64,000 bases of DNA, taken from contig NZ_VCBX02000002.1 of the NCBI RefSeq assembly GCF_005938745.2, forward strand, positions 124,001-188,000. The letters are read 5' to 3'. The stretch comes from Rhodococcus sp. KBS0724. Its GTDB lineage: Bacteria; Actinomycetota; Actinomycetes; Mycobacteriales; Mycobacteriaceae. The number at the start of each line of letters is the position of its first letter. The stretch's first letter is position 1. This document shows, piece by piece, positions 44,124 to 53,585 of the stretch. A program made the translations under genes and the position numbers. Under the pieces are notes generated by a model that was not told the DNA's origin, did not search any database, and worked only from the letters and a program-made list of their open reading frames with translations.

Positions 44124-46766
44124 CTACAGGGCCCCCTGCTTGCGCAACTCTGCGATGTCTTCGGTCCGAAGATGCAGTATCTCGGTGAGCACGGTCTCGG
44201 TATCCTCGCCGTAGCTCGGACCGGATCGATTCAACCGGCCACCGATGTAGGTCGGTGTGTGGGAGAAGTGAACGGGATTCTCCTTGACGGGCCAGGTGCC
44301 GATGTTCTTCTGTTCGAGTTCGACCATCCAACCCAAGTGTTCGAGCTGAGGGTCGTGTTCGTAGCGATCTTCAGCTGTCTGACAAACACCGGCAGGAACC
44401 CGTCGAGCTTGCAGATCGGCCATCAGTTCGAATCCGTCGAGATCCGCTGTGAGCGTACTCAATACGTCGTCGAGGGCGTCCTGATTGGCAATTCGCTGCT
44501 TGAGTGACGAAAATCGGATATCACACAGCGATTCCGGGCGCCCAAGAACGTCGACTAGACAATCCCACTGATGTTCTGTGAATGCAGCAATAGCGATCCA
44601 CCGGTCTTCACCCTGAGTCCGGTAGACGCCGTGTGGTGCGGCCGGTTTGTAGGGCGATCGGTTGCCGTAGCGTGACCAGCGTCGGCCGTTGACCGAATGA
44701 TCAAGGATGGAGCTGCCGGTGAGGTAGAGGCCCGTTTCGCCTTGAGAGGAGTCGATATGACAACCCTCGCCTGTGACATTGCGGCGGTACAGCGCTGCGA
44801 TCATGGCTGTGGCCATGTTGTAGGCGCCAAACCAGTCGAGGTACGAGTATCCGATGCCCGCGGGTGGGTAGGGTTCGGGTAGTCCCGACATTTCGCTCAG
44901 TCCTGAGATCGCCTGAGCGCTCGGTCCATATGTGCGCGCTCGTCCGTAGATTCCCTTTTCTCCAAGACCGCTTTGCTGGACGTAGATGATGCTCGGGTTG
45001 AGTTCCTTGAGCCGGTCGTAACTCAGACCCAGCCGTTTCATGGTGCCTGGAGAGAAGCCTTCGACAACCATGTCGGCCTCCCGAATCAGGTCCTCGAGCA
45101 TCTGGTGCCCACGCGGATCCTTCAGGTTCAGCGACATGGCCAGCTTCCCGGAGTTGATCTCCATGAAGGAACCACTGCGATTGGGATCATCTGTTATCGG
45201 CGGTGTCTCGAGGGGACCCGTCGCGTTGTCGCGTTGTTCCCGCCCGCCGGGAGGGCACGCGCCCAATGGGCTGAAACGCATTCGGTCCGCGCGGGTGATG
45301 TGCTCGACCTTGATCACCTCGGCGCCCATCGCACTGAGGAAGCGGCCTGCACCGGCACTTGCCAGCATCCAGCTCAGGTCGATCACCCGCACATCAGAAA
45401 GTGCAAAAGGTTTGCCACGGGTGCTGATCAGTGGATCGGTGGTTGCTCGTTCGGACACGAAGACACGTACGTGTTTGTTGTCCGAACGCGTCCACTCGGA
45501 CAGAACCTCGCTAGTGTGCTCGCCCACCAGCGGGGGGCGGGGGCCACGGCGCCAGTCCTGGCCCTCGGTGAGCCATTTCGCGCCGGTGTAGGTGAAGGTT
45601 TCGTCGAGTTCAGGATGGTAGACATCGAAGAAGGCACCGCGCTGGATCCAGTGCTCGTCGACCATGTTCTCTTCGGGTCGGCGGATCGGCGTCCAGGGAA
45701 GTCCATGTGCCTGCGCATCGCGCCAGATATCGCGATCGAACATCAACTGACTGACCAGTTTGTCGATGAGAATTCCGAGGTGCTTACGAGCCTCCGGAGT
45801 ATCGCGATAATCGGTCTGGTACTTCGGATCGTCCAGATCGTCGTGAGCATGATATTTCTTCAACAGGGCAACTGTGCCATCCCACTCGTCCAGTTGGCTT
45901 CTGAGATATGTCTTGTACGGCAACATGTATCGGCCATCTTTGGTGATCGAGAGGGCCGGACCTCGAGCGGTGGTGGTCGAATGCCGGCACGTGAGTCGCC
46001 GGTGGGTCTGCTTGAGATAAACCCAGTCGGGAATATCCGTCTCGGTGTTCTGGCTAACCGCCTCATGGACGCTGGTCGTCAGATCCTGTCCCATGCCGGT
46101 CGAAAGCCTGTAGTTAAGGGCGCCGATGATCGACATCGCAGTCATCTCTCCTGCGATCTGGTATGACTGCCACATCTGAGGCGCCACGGGAGGGGTCTCG
46201 TAGAAGCCTGTCGGATCTGGATCGTATCCGCAGTTCATCACCACCCCACCGAGTGCGAGGTGTACGAGGTCGCTCGATTCGTAATCTCTCCACGGTCCGG
46301 TATCCCCGAACGGACTGATCCGTGCGTAGATCAGTCCGGCGTTCGATTCTCGCAGAGTTGCGATGCCGAGATTGCGTTCATCCAGGTAGTCACGGTGGCG
46401 GCTGTCGATGATGACGTCGGCAGCGCGTGCCAGACGCGCGAAATCCTGCTGACCTTCCGTGCTGTTGAGATCGATCACCGCACTGCGCTTGGCGAAGTTG
46501 TAATGCCAGAAGTGAAGGCTGCGATCGGGATGCTTCTCGTCGTGGTAAAAGGGGCCGATCGAACGGGTCTCGTCGCCGTCGAAAGCTTCGATCCGAACGA
46601 CGTCGGCGCCCAATCCGGCGAGCAACTTTCCGCAATATTCTCCGAGTTCGGAGCCGACCTCTAATACTCGTATGCCGCCGAGGAAGCCCTCGAAATATTC
46701 GCTGTTTTGTGCGGGTTCGGCAACTGTTCCTGGCATGGTCGGTGATTCGGAATTGTTTCGAGTCAC
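44124..46766 (-). CDS. double CaiB/BaiF (type III) CoA-transferase fusion
   Basis: An 880-residue protein consisting of two consecutive family III CoA-transferase modules. Module 1 (about 28-430) starts GGIRVLEVGSELGEYCGKLL with GADVVRIEAFDGDETR and GQDLTTSVHEAVSQ. Module 2 (about 450-870) starts LSDVRVIDLSWMLASAGAGR with MGAEVIKVEHITRADRMRF and EGCHIDSSQGETGLY. Single CaiB proteins are about 400 residues and dimerise, so this is a fused pair, a known but less common arrangement. It probably activates a carboxylic acid by transferring CoA. The catalytic acidic position seems to be Glu in both modules. It starts with GTG after GAAAGG and lies upstream of the RibB-like gene. Confidence 0.88.
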   Translation of the reverse strand: MTRNNSESPTMPGTVAEPAQNSEYFEGFLGGIRVLEVGSELGEYCGKLLAGLGADVVRIEAFDGDETRSIGPFYHDEKHPDRSLHFWHYNFAKRSAVIDLNSTEGQQDFARLARAADVIIDSRHRDYLDERNLGIATLRESNAGLIYARISPFGDTGPWRDYESSDLVHLALGGVVMNCGYDPDPTGFYETPPVAPQMWQSYQIAGEMTAMSIIGALNYRLSTGMGQDLTTSVHEAVSQNTETDIPDWVYLKQTHRRLTCRHSTTTARGPALSITKDGRYMLPYKTYLRSQLDEWDGTVALLKKYHAHDDLDDPKYQTDYRDTPEARKHLGILIDKLVSQLMFDRDIWRDAQAHGLPWTPIRRPEENMVDEHWIQRGAFFDVYHPELDETFTYTGAKWLTEGQDWRRGPRPPLVGEHTSEVLSEWTRSDNKHVRVFVSERATTDPLISTRGKPFALSDVRVIDLSWMLASAGAGRFLSAMGAEVIKVEHITRADRMRFSPLGACPPGGREQRDNATGPLETPPITDDPNRSGSFMEINSGKLAMSLNLKDPRGHQMLEDLIREADMVVEGFSPGTMKRLGLSYDRLKELNPSIIYVQQSGLGEKGIYGRARTYGPSAQAISGLSEMSGLPEPYPPAGIGYSYLDWFGAYNMATAMIAALYRRNVTGEGCHIDSSQGETGLYLTGSSILDHSVNGRRWSRYGNRSPYKPAAPHGVYRTQGEDRWIAIAAFTEHQWDCLVDVLGRPESLCDIRFSSLKQRIANQDALDDVLSTLTADLDGFELMADLQARRVPAGVCQTAEDRYEHDPQLEHLGWMVELEQKNIGTWPVKENPVHFSHTPTYIGGRLNRSGPSYGEDTETVLTEILHLRTEDIAELRKQGAL

Positions 46767-46815
46767 GTGGAAGCCTTTCGATTCGTCGGCGAGTCGATAT
46801 TGTCACTCCGAGATA

Positions 46816-46841
46816 TCAATATATGGTACCTGATATATTGA
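46816..46841. promoter_or_regulatory. operator-like palindrome between CaiB and GntR genes
   Basis: TCAATATAT (46816-46824) and ATATATTGA (46833-46841) are perfect 9-bp inverted arms around an 8-nt spacer. It lies 50 bases upstream of the CoA-transferase start and 170 bases before the divergent GntR gene, ideal for control of both by that regulator. Confidence 0.6.
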
Positions 46842-47011
46842 ATTTGGCAAGATGTGCAGTATCTCCATGGTCGTCGCTGACGCGAACGCTCGCGGACGAG
46901 CCCTGTGGTCTGTGAGGATCTCGGGTTGGTATCTTGAGGAAAAGCGAATACGGTGTATCGGTCACGTGAGCGCCGTGCCAGGAAGGTCGAGGGGAAGAGG
47001 TTACGGTTCTG

Positions 47012-47731
47012 ATGAGTACGATGAACTCTGCAGGACATATCGGCGCTGGTTTGGCACCCCTGGCGGTGCGGCCGGACAATCTCACAACTCTGGTTTTCGC
47101 TGCGATCCGCGACAAGATTGTCGATGCGACGCTCGCGCCTGGTAGTTCCGTCAGTGAGGCTTCCTTGGCGAAGCAGTTGGAGGTCAGTAAGACTCCGGTC
47201 CGCGAGGCGCTGTTGCGGCTCCGTCATGTAGGGTTGGTCGAACCGACTCCCCGGGGGCTGAGGGTAATCCAGCCGTCGGTGAAGGGGATTCGTGACGCCT
47301 TCGAATTTCGTGCGGGGCTGGAAGCAATGGCAGGTCGGTATGCGGCCAACCGATCCACCGAAGAAGAATATGAGAACATCTACCGTTTGGCCGAAGAGTC
47401 TCTGGCCGCCGCTAACGAGGGTCGAGACGCCGATTTTCATCGTAGTGATCGGGAGTTCCACGCCGCGATCGCCCAAGCGGCACGCAACGAACGTTTGATC
47501 GAAGCGGTTGGGGACTCGTTCGTACTTACTCTTGCGCTCCGGCAGCGAGATGTGAAGGTGGAGCGTGATTTCATCCCCGATGCGCACGAGCACGTGAAGA
47601 TTGCCGAGGGTATCCGGGCTGGTGACGCAGAGCTCGCGAGCAGTCGACTCGCCGGACACAACCAGCGGATCATGGCCCAGCTTCTCGAGGCTCACCCGCA
47701 CGGCGCAGTCGGCGACAACGCCGAGATGTAG
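47012..47731 (+). CDS. GntR/FCD-family transcriptional regulator
   Basis: A 239-residue regulator with an N-terminal winged helix (LVFAAIRDKIVDATLAPGSS, SLAKQLEVSKTPVREALLRL, then GLVEPTPRGLRV) and a C-terminal FCD domain containing FEFRAGLEAMAGRYAANRS, FHRSDREFHAAIAQAARNER and a late HVKIAEGIRAGDAELASSRL (the metal-binding His positions of FCD). It is divergent from the CoA-transferase with a large palindrome between, so it likely represses the caiB-ribB-like operon and senses an acid intermediate. Confidence 0.9.
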   Translation: MSTMNSAGHIGAGLAPLAVRPDNLTTLVFAAIRDKIVDATLAPGSSVSEASLAKQLEVSKTPVREALLRLRHVGLVEPTPRGLRVIQPSVKGIRDAFEFRAGLEAMAGRYAANRSTEEEYENIYRLAEESLAAANEGRDADFHRSDREFHAAIAQAARNERLIEAVGDSFVLTLALRQRDVKVERDFIPDAHEHVKIAEGIRAGDAELASSRLAGHNQRIMAQLLEAHPHGAVGDNAEM

Positions 47732-47843
47732 GTGAAGTTCCACCGTTTTCTGCTGATCTGGACCGCTGCGGATCCCTCTGTGTGATGCCCGTAGCGAAAG
47801 TGCTTGCGGGTTTGCGTACTTGACCTTCTTCGATCGGATTCTC

Positions 47844-48251
47844 ATGATTGATACGTCCAGGCGGCCGGTGCCGCATCCTACCGCGTTGACGGTGCCCTTC
47901 TGGGAGGGCTGCAAACGCCGCGTCCTGACTGTCCAGCGGTGTGAGGACTGCGGAAATCATGTGTTCATTCCGCAGAGCTTCTGCCCAGTTTGTCTGGGTG
48001 CCGATCTCAGCTGGGTTGAATCTGGCGGAGTTGGTTCGGTGGTGTCGTATTCGGTCATTTGGCGGGCTCAGACGCCGGCGTTCGAGGCGCCTTATGTGGT
48101 CGCCATTGTCCGTGTGGACGAGGGATATGAGATGTTGAGCAACATCGTGGATGCGGATCCGTCAGAGGTTTCGATCGGGGCGCGTGTTCGGGTCAAGTTT
48201 GTCGACATTGATTCGCAGACAACGCTTCCCTGTTTTCGGTTGACTCGGTAA
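47844..48251 (+). CDS. DUF35 zinc-ribbon/OB-fold protein
   Basis: A 135-residue acyl-CoA-associated protein. The rubredoxin-like zinc ribbon has Cys33, Cys36, Cys47 and Cys50 (RCEDCGNHVFIPQSFCPVC), and the OB fold follows (VVSYSVIWRAQTPAFEAPYV then VAIVRVDEGYEMLSNIVD). Proteins of this kind are partners of thiolase-fold enzymes; in steroid side-chain catabolism a DUF35 domain binds the retro-aldolase Ltp2. Here the next gene, 44 bases on, encodes such a thiolase-fold protein. Confidence 0.9.
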   Translation: MIDTSRRPVPHPTALTVPFWEGCKRRVLTVQRCEDCGNHVFIPQSFCPVCLGADLSWVESGGVGSVVSYSVIWRAQTPAFEAPYVVAIVRVDEGYEMLSNIVDADPSEVSIGARVRVKFVDIDSQTTLPCFRLTR

Positions 48252-48295
48252 CAGTGGCGTGACAGGGCAGGTCCATCTTCGAGGAGTAATGCAAC

Positions 48296-49426
48296 ATGAA
48301 CGATTCACGACAAGGTGCTGTCATTGTTGGGGCCTTCAACACAAAGCAAGCCAAAGTCCTTGAAGGTGAGAATTCCGACACGGTGACTCTGGCGGCGATC
48401 AAAGGTGCCTTGGCTGATGCGGGTCTCGGGATCGGAGACGTCGACGGGGTGAATATCCTGCCAGGGCTGGACTACCTCAATGGATCTCGCAAGTTTGCGT
48501 ATGCTCTCGGGATTCCCTACTTTTGGGTCGGTCGTGCCGCTCCGGGACCGGCTGCGGTCTTTGAAGCTGCGCTTGCGATCGAGGCGGGGATGTGCGACAC
48601 GGTCGTACTGGCAGCCGGTGAGGCAGGCATATACACGGACCGTGCGACGGTAGCGCCATGGACGAGGCCGTCGAACGAGTTCATCGAGTGCTGGGGTCTG
48701 ATGACGCCAGCCGAATTCGCTTTGTCCGCACAGCAGTACATGCAGAAGTTCTCTGTCGACCCGGCCGCCATCGCTTATATTGCTGCGGTCATCCGGAACA
48801 ACGGTTCGCGCAATCCTGAAGCTATCTTCCACGGCCGGGGTCCGTTCACTCCCGATGACATTCTCGCGTCGAGGATGGTCGCCGATCCCTATCATCTGCT
48901 CGAATGTGCGATGACAGGAGAGGGTGGTTCGGCGTTGGTGTTAACCACTGCGGAGAAGGCACGCGACCTCCCGAGCGTGCCCGTTCGCGTTCTCGGTGGG
49001 GGATCAGAGAGTTGGGGTCCTTCCTATACCCATCCGCCCACATACGAGCGCACGGGGATGCTTGGACGCAAGGCAGCGGACAGGGCATTCGCACGGGCAG
49101 GTTTGTCGCGTTCAGACGTGGATGTCTTTGAGCTGTACGACAATTTCTCGTGGGAGATCGTCCGCTACTTCGAGGCGTTGCGATACTGCGATGTGGGTGA
49201 GGGGCCGGCATTTGTCGCCGACGGGGCTATCGAAGTGGGGGGCAGGTACCCGATCGTGACCGACGGCGGAACGATGTCGCATTCGCATACGGGAGAGTCG
49301 CAACGTCATCAGCGTGTGGTGCAGGCAGTTCGTCAGCTGCGCGGGACGACATCGGCGAACCAGATCGACGACGCTGAGGTGGCGCTGGTCATGGCACTCG
49401 GGGACATCGTTTTGCTCAGCAAGTAG
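48296..49426 (+). CDS. thiolase-fold protein, probable Ltp2-like aldolase
   Basis: A 376-residue thiolase-superfamily protein: GAVIVGAFNTKQAKVLEGEN, VDGVNILPGLDYLNGSRK, the FELYDNFSWEIVRYFEALRY segment, and the glycine/His-rich C-terminal TDGGTMSHSHTGESQRHQ followed by VVQAVRQLRGT. The position that carries the nucleophilic Cys in true thiolases (ACASG) reads GRAAPGPA (80-87), so it cannot act as a normal thiolase. Proteins like this act as retro-aldolases (Ltp2 type) with a DUF35 partner, removing propionyl- or acetyl-CoA from a 3-hydroxy side chain. The upstream DUF35 gene fits. Assignment as aldolase is inference. Confidence 0.8.
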   Translation: MNDSRQGAVIVGAFNTKQAKVLEGENSDTVTLAAIKGALADAGLGIGDVDGVNILPGLDYLNGSRKFAYALGIPYFWVGRAAPGPAAVFEAALAIEAGMCDTVVLAAGEAGIYTDRATVAPWTRPSNEFIECWGLMTPAEFALSAQQYMQKFSVDPAAIAYIAAVIRNNGSRNPEAIFHGRGPFTPDDILASRMVADPYHLLECAMTGEGGSALVLTTAEKARDLPSVPVRVLGGGSESWGPSYTHPPTYERTGMLGRKAADRAFARAGLSRSDVDVFELYDNFSWEIVRYFEALRYCDVGEGPAFVADGAIEVGGRYPIVTDGGTMSHSHTGESQRHQRVVQAVRQLRGTTSANQIDDAEVALVMALGDIVLLSK

Positions 49427-49462
49427 CTTCGAGGACTCAGTGATGAACACTTGGACCCATCC

Positions 49463-50032
49463 TCAGTATGCTCGCCTCACGAAGACATACTGCACCTCCT
49501 CTTTATTGCATGCTGTGGTGCAACGGAACTCGACTCCGAAAGCGCGATCGTAGTCGCCTAGATCTCGGACCAACTGGTTCGCATCGTCGGCAGTCGGTGT
49601 CGGGTTCTGGAACTGCTCTCGCAACCGGGCGGCTGATTCCACGTGCAGTGGATCGGTTACTGTCAGTCCACGTGACCATCGCCGATCGTGTTCGGCGAGC
49701 ACTCGACCTTCCCGGGTCACCGCGACTCTGCGCAGGTCAGCGGCGACATCGACCATGTGTTCGATCGCCGACGGGTCCAACGAGTAGTCGCTTCCGTGGA
49801 CTCGAACGTAGTAGTCCCGCGGCAGTCGGATCTGCGAGCATGCGGCGGTCTGCGGTGGAACCGGCGGCAACGGTAACATTGCCGCGGTATCGACGGATAT
49901 CAAATCTATTGGACGACCGTCGATTCGGCGGACAACCTGAGAATTCGCGATCGGGAGCCAATCGGCCAGCTGGGTGTTGAAGTCCTCAGGTGAACGAAAT
50001 GTTCGACCGGGCATGAATGAGGTTTCCTTCAA
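49463..50032 (-). pseudogene. IS21-family IstA C-terminal fragment
   Basis: Reads RTFRSPEDFNTQLADWLPIA, then VVRRIDGRPIDLISVDTAAM, LPRDYYVRVHGSDYSLDPSA and LREQF: the Mu-transposase C-terminal domain of IstA. The catalytic core and the IstB helper gene are absent. It is the 3' end of an IS21 element facing the thiolase-fold gene. Confidence 0.75.
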
Positions 50033-50229
50033 CCTTCAAACTGGTTGGCGCGCTCGACGATTCCTTTGGATTCTTCGGTCGTACGGTTTGAGCTGGATCA
50101 GTGTCGCGGCAACCGTTCCGACGAATGCGGTGAGACGGATCGGTCAGTCGGCCGCGGCGGCCGATCCCGGATTCGTTGTCCCACCACAGACGGTGCGGGA
50201 TTGCACCGAGAATCATGGGAAAGTAGCTG

Positions 50230-50911
50230 CCACATGCCGGCGGCCAGGTCCGTCGTGACGCGACTGGGCAGCATCATCGCCGGTGAGAACCGTGTCGCCC
50301 GGTTGTGTTCGCAGCAACGGATCTGGTCGGTGTTCTCGAAGAAGAAGGGACTGAACAGGAAATCGGGTCCACCGGTCCATGACGATCTCGTCGCCCGCAG
50401 GTTCACGGCACAGAAGCCGAACCAGGTGTGGCTCACGGACATCACCGAACACCGGACCGATACCGGAAAGCTGTACTTGTGCGCGATCAAGGACGTGTAT
50501 TCGAACAAGATTGTCGGCTACTCGATCGATTCGCGAATGAAAGCGTCACTAGCTGTCCGTGCACTGACCAATGCCGTCGCTCTCCGGGAGCCGGCCGGGA
50601 CGATCGTACATTCCGGCAGGGGCAGCCAATTTCGGTCGAGAAAGTTCGTGCACGCATTGTCGGACAACGGTTTACAGGGTTCCATGGGAAGATTTGGGGC
50701 ATGCGGCGACAATGCCGCTATGGAATCTTTTTTCTCGTTGTTGCAGAAGAACGTCCTCGACCGTCAACGGTGGTCGACTCGTGAACAGCTGCGGCTTGCG
50801 ATCGTGACCTGGATCGAGAAAACCTACCATCGCAAACGTCGGCAACGACGCTTTGGAAAGCTCACACCGATCGAGTTTGAGACAATCACCCAGACCGCAT
50901 ACGCGGCCTGA
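50230..50911 (+). pseudogene. IS3-family OrfB remnant lacking one catalytic Asp
   Basis: Reads LCSQQRIWSVFSKKKGLNRK, NQVWLTDITEHRTDTGKLYL (first Asp), IVHSGRGSQFRSRKFVHAL (where HSDRGSQF is usual, so the second Asp is Gly), DNAAMESFFSLLQKNVLDRQ (catalytic Glu) and KLTPIEFETI. The N-terminal third and OrfA are missing. The Asp-to-Gly change would abolish transposition even if it were expressed. Confidence 0.8.
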
Positions 50912-50938
50912 AACTATCAACCCCACAAGTCAACCGAA

Positions 50939-51738
50939 GTGGGGGCAGTCCCTCACATCGACGCCGTGTCGGTGCTCGAACTGTTCGAGGAAGGCTTCAC
51001 TGCGAAATCCGTCGCGTTGGCTCTTGACCTCGCCCCGAACCCTGTCCACATGTTGTATCAACGATGGCAACTACGGGGAGCAGGTGCGCTGGTGACGAGA
51101 GACCGCAGGCAGTACGATTTCGAGACCAAACTCGAGATCGTGCGACGCAACGTCAACGGAGAGTCCGAAAAGGGCTCTGGCCGAAGAGTACGACTTGCCC
51201 TCGCCCACAACGGTAGCGAACTGGACGGTCATTTACCGACGTGACGGAGAAGACGGGTTACGCCCGAAAAGGCGTGGCAGACCTCCAACCGATCGCGGGG
51301 ATTCCCCCTCGAAGAGCGAGCTCGAGACACTGCGCGCGGAGAACGAACGGCTTCGCGCGGAGGTCGCGTATCTGGGAAAATTGCGAGCCTTGAGGTCGCA
51401 GGAACGACGGGCGAAAGTTCGAGCTGTCGACGACCTCAAGGCGCACTACCCGCTGCCCCTCTTACTGCAGATCGCGGACCTTCCCAGGTCGACGTTCTAC
51501 GACCATCGGAATCGACTCCGTCACGAGGACCGGCATGCTGAGCTCAAAGAAGCCATTCGTGAGACCTTCGAAGATGCGAAGGGAGCCTACGGGCACCGAC
51601 GTATCCTCGCTGTCCTTCGACGGCAGGGACGGAGGGTGTCGAAGAAAACCGTGCTCACACTGATGCGCACCCTCGGACTGCAGTGCCTGGTGCGTCGACG
51701 CAAACGGTACAACTCCTTCCGAGGCGAGGTCGGCGAGG
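50939..51738 (+). pseudogene. OrfA and 5' half of OrfB of the outer IS3-type element
   Basis: OrfA has LELFEEGFTAKSVALALDLA then DRRQYDFETKLEIVRRNVNG; a run of four A near 51168 shifts the frame, after which EEYDLPSPTTVANWTVIYRR and RPKRRGRPPTDRG continue. The OrfB start has LPLLLQIADLPRSTFYDH, the helix-turn-helix HRRILAVLRRQGRRVSKKTV and RKRYNSFRGEVGE, where the insertion of the inner IS stops it. Confidence 0.75.
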
Positions 51739-51805
51739 TGAGGTTCACCCCGGATGGTGGACACCGAGATAGCGGGACTCATCGTTCCGCTGGGAGGATG
51801 TCCTC

Positions 51806-52111
51806 ATGTCCCGCAAGCGCAGGTCGTTTACGACCGAGTACAAGGTCGAGGCCGCCCGCCGGGTGATCGATTCCGGCCGTACCATCGCCGAGGTCGCCCG
51901 CGACCTCGGATTGAGCGAGAACCTGCTCGGACGGTGGGTTGCCGACGAACGACGTCGCATCGACGCCGCCGCTACAGTCGGAGATCAGCCACTCAGTGCC
52001 GCGGAACGTACCGAGCTGGCCAGGCTGCGCAAGCAGGTCTCCGAGCAGGAGAAAGACATCGCGTTCCTGAAAAAAGCGTCCGCGTACTTCGCGGCGCATC
52101 AACAAAAGTAG
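51806..52111 (+). CDS. IS3-family transposase OrfA (helix-turn-helix subunit)
   Basis: 101 residues starting MSRKRRSFTTEYKVEAARRV. It contains the insE-type helix-turn-helix (TIAEVARDLGLSENLLGRWV) and a C-terminal leucine-zipper-like coiled coil (ELARLRKQVSEQEKDIAFLK). The frame runs into A6 at 52070-52075, where a -1 slip would extend translation into OrfB. It binds the IS ends. Confidence 0.9.
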   Translation: MSRKRRSFTTEYKVEAARRVIDSGRTIAEVARDLGLSENLLGRWVADERRRIDAAATVGDQPLSAAERTELARLRKQVSEQEKDIAFLKKASAYFAAHQQK

Positions 52112-52125
52112 AGCTCTACGCGTTG

Positions 52126-53001
52126 ATGGCCATGGAGTGCGCGAACTCCGCCATTCACCGGATGGCGCGCCTGCTCGAGGTGTCGACGTCCGGCTTCTAC
52201 AAGCATCAAGGGCGCAGGGTATCAACACTATTGGGAGAACGTCAGCAGCGACGGGCAGATCTGGAAGTGAAAATCCTCGCAATCCACCAGGAGTCGAAAG
52301 GTGTCTACGGGGCGCCGAGGGTCACCGCTGAGCTCCATGACCGTGGCGAGGTGATCACCGAGAAGACGGTCGCTAAGATCATGCGATCGCTCGGCATCGT
52401 CGGGATCAGCCCGCGCACGTTCAAGGTCCGTACCACCGTCGTCGACCAGTTTGCTTCCTTTCCGGAGGACTTGGTACGACGCCAGTTCGATCAGGGTCGA
52501 CTCGATGCCGTCTGGACATCTGACATCACGTATCTGACCTGCGGTGAAGGCGATATGTACCTGTGCGCGATCAAGGACGAGCACTCGAAGAAGGTTCTGG
52601 GATGGTCGATTGCGAATCACATGCGGACCGAACTGGTCATCGAAGCGTTGGACATGGCGGTAGCAGCTCGCGGCGGTGACGTGGTCGGCACAATCATGCA
52701 CTCGGACAGAGGAACTCAATACACCGCGGAGATCATGAAGCAGGTGTGCGAGCGATACGGGCTGCGCCGTTCTATGGGAGATACCGGAATATGCTGGGAT
52801 AACGCCGGTGCCGAGAGTCTGTGGTCAACGTTTAAGCACGAGTACTACTATCGACACACTTTTGCGTATGCATCGGAATTAGTTGCTGCAGTTGACAACT
52901 GGATGAATTTCTACAACACTCGCCGTAGGCACTCCACGATCGGGATGCTCAGCCCCACGAATTACGAACAGTCACTGACCGCGACCTCGATGGCCGCGTG
53001 A
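52126..53001 (+). CDS. IS3-family transposase OrfB (DDE catalytic subunit)
   Basis: About 291 residues from the first internal ATG; in vivo it is mostly made as an OrfAB fusion by -1 slippage at the A-run (52070-52075), giving FLKK then SVRVLRGASTKVELYAL. The HTH_21 region is ILAIHQESKGVYGAPRVTAE. The DDE residues are AVWTSDITYLTCGEGDMYL (Asp), IMHSDRGTQYTAEIM (Asp) and WDNAGAESLWSTFKHEY (Glu). All are present and no stop interrupts, so it is likely functional. Confidence 0.9.
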   Translation: MAMECANSAIHRMARLLEVSTSGFYKHQGRRVSTLLGERQQRRADLEVKILAIHQESKGVYGAPRVTAELHDRGEVITEKTVAKIMRSLGIVGISPRTFKVRTTVVDQFASFPEDLVRRQFDQGRLDAVWTSDITYLTCGEGDMYLCAIKDEHSKKVLGWSIANHMRTELVIEALDMAVAARGGDVVGTIMHSDRGTQYTAEIMKQVCERYGLRRSMGDTGICWDNAGAESLWSTFKHEYYYRHTFAYASELVAAVDNWMNFYNTRRRHSTIGMLSPTNYEQSLTATSMAA

Positions 53002-53030
53002 TCACTGTCCACTTTTCGGGGTGAACCTCA

Positions 53031-53585
53031 AGGCAGCCGACAACGTGTTGAACCGCCAGTTCGCGACCGAATTCCGGCACACCAAGTGGGCCACGGACGT
53101 AACCGAGTTCAACATCGGCAGTTCCAAGGTCTACCTTTCGCCCATCCTCGATCTTCACGACAACCGAATCATCTCAGCGACGGCGGGGCCCTCTCCGAGC
53201 GTGAAGATGGTCACCGACAGCCTCCGCATGGCAATCGATACCCTCAATGCTGGCGATAAACCACTTGTCCACTCCGACCAAGGATTTCAGTACCGCCATA
53301 CCCTCTGGCGGGACACGTTGCGCGAAGCAGGGCTCACCCAGTCAATGTCTCGCAAAGGCACGTGCCTCGATAACGCTGTCATGGAGGGATTCTTCAGTCA
53401 CCTCAAGGAGGAATGGTTACCACCTCAAGGAGGAATGGTTACGCATCCAGAAACCCGGAACTCTCGACGAGTTTCACACGGGACTCACTGACTACCTGCG
53501 ATGGTGGAACACCACCCGCATTCAACAGCGGCTCGGCTACCTCAGTCCCGACGAGTACCGCGCCCAAACACCAGCCATCGCATAA
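53031..53585 (+). pseudogene. 3' half of OrfB of the outer IS3-type element
   Basis: Reads ADNVLNRQFATEFRHTKWAT then DVTEFNIGSSKVYLSPILDL (first Asp), LVHSDQGFQYRHTLW (second Asp) and SRKGTCLDNAVMEGFFSHLK (Glu). A short in-place duplication near 53395-53450 (two copies of CACCTCAAGGAGGAATGGTTA) shifts the frame; the tail in the other frame reads EFHTGLTDYLRWWNTTRIQQ and the common YLSPDEYR ending. Confidence 0.75.

Larger units (their letters stand above)
51739..53030 (+). mobile_element. complete IS3-family insertion sequence with TSD AGG
   Basis: 1292 bp with terminal inverted repeats beginning TGAGGTTCACCCCG on both sides (51739 and the complement of 53030). Flanking AGG at 51736-51738 and 53031-53033 is the 3-bp target duplication. 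It contains orfA and orfB with an A-run between them for frameshifting. It is intact and probably active; an old inverted relative lies at 40373-41451. Confidence 0.9.
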
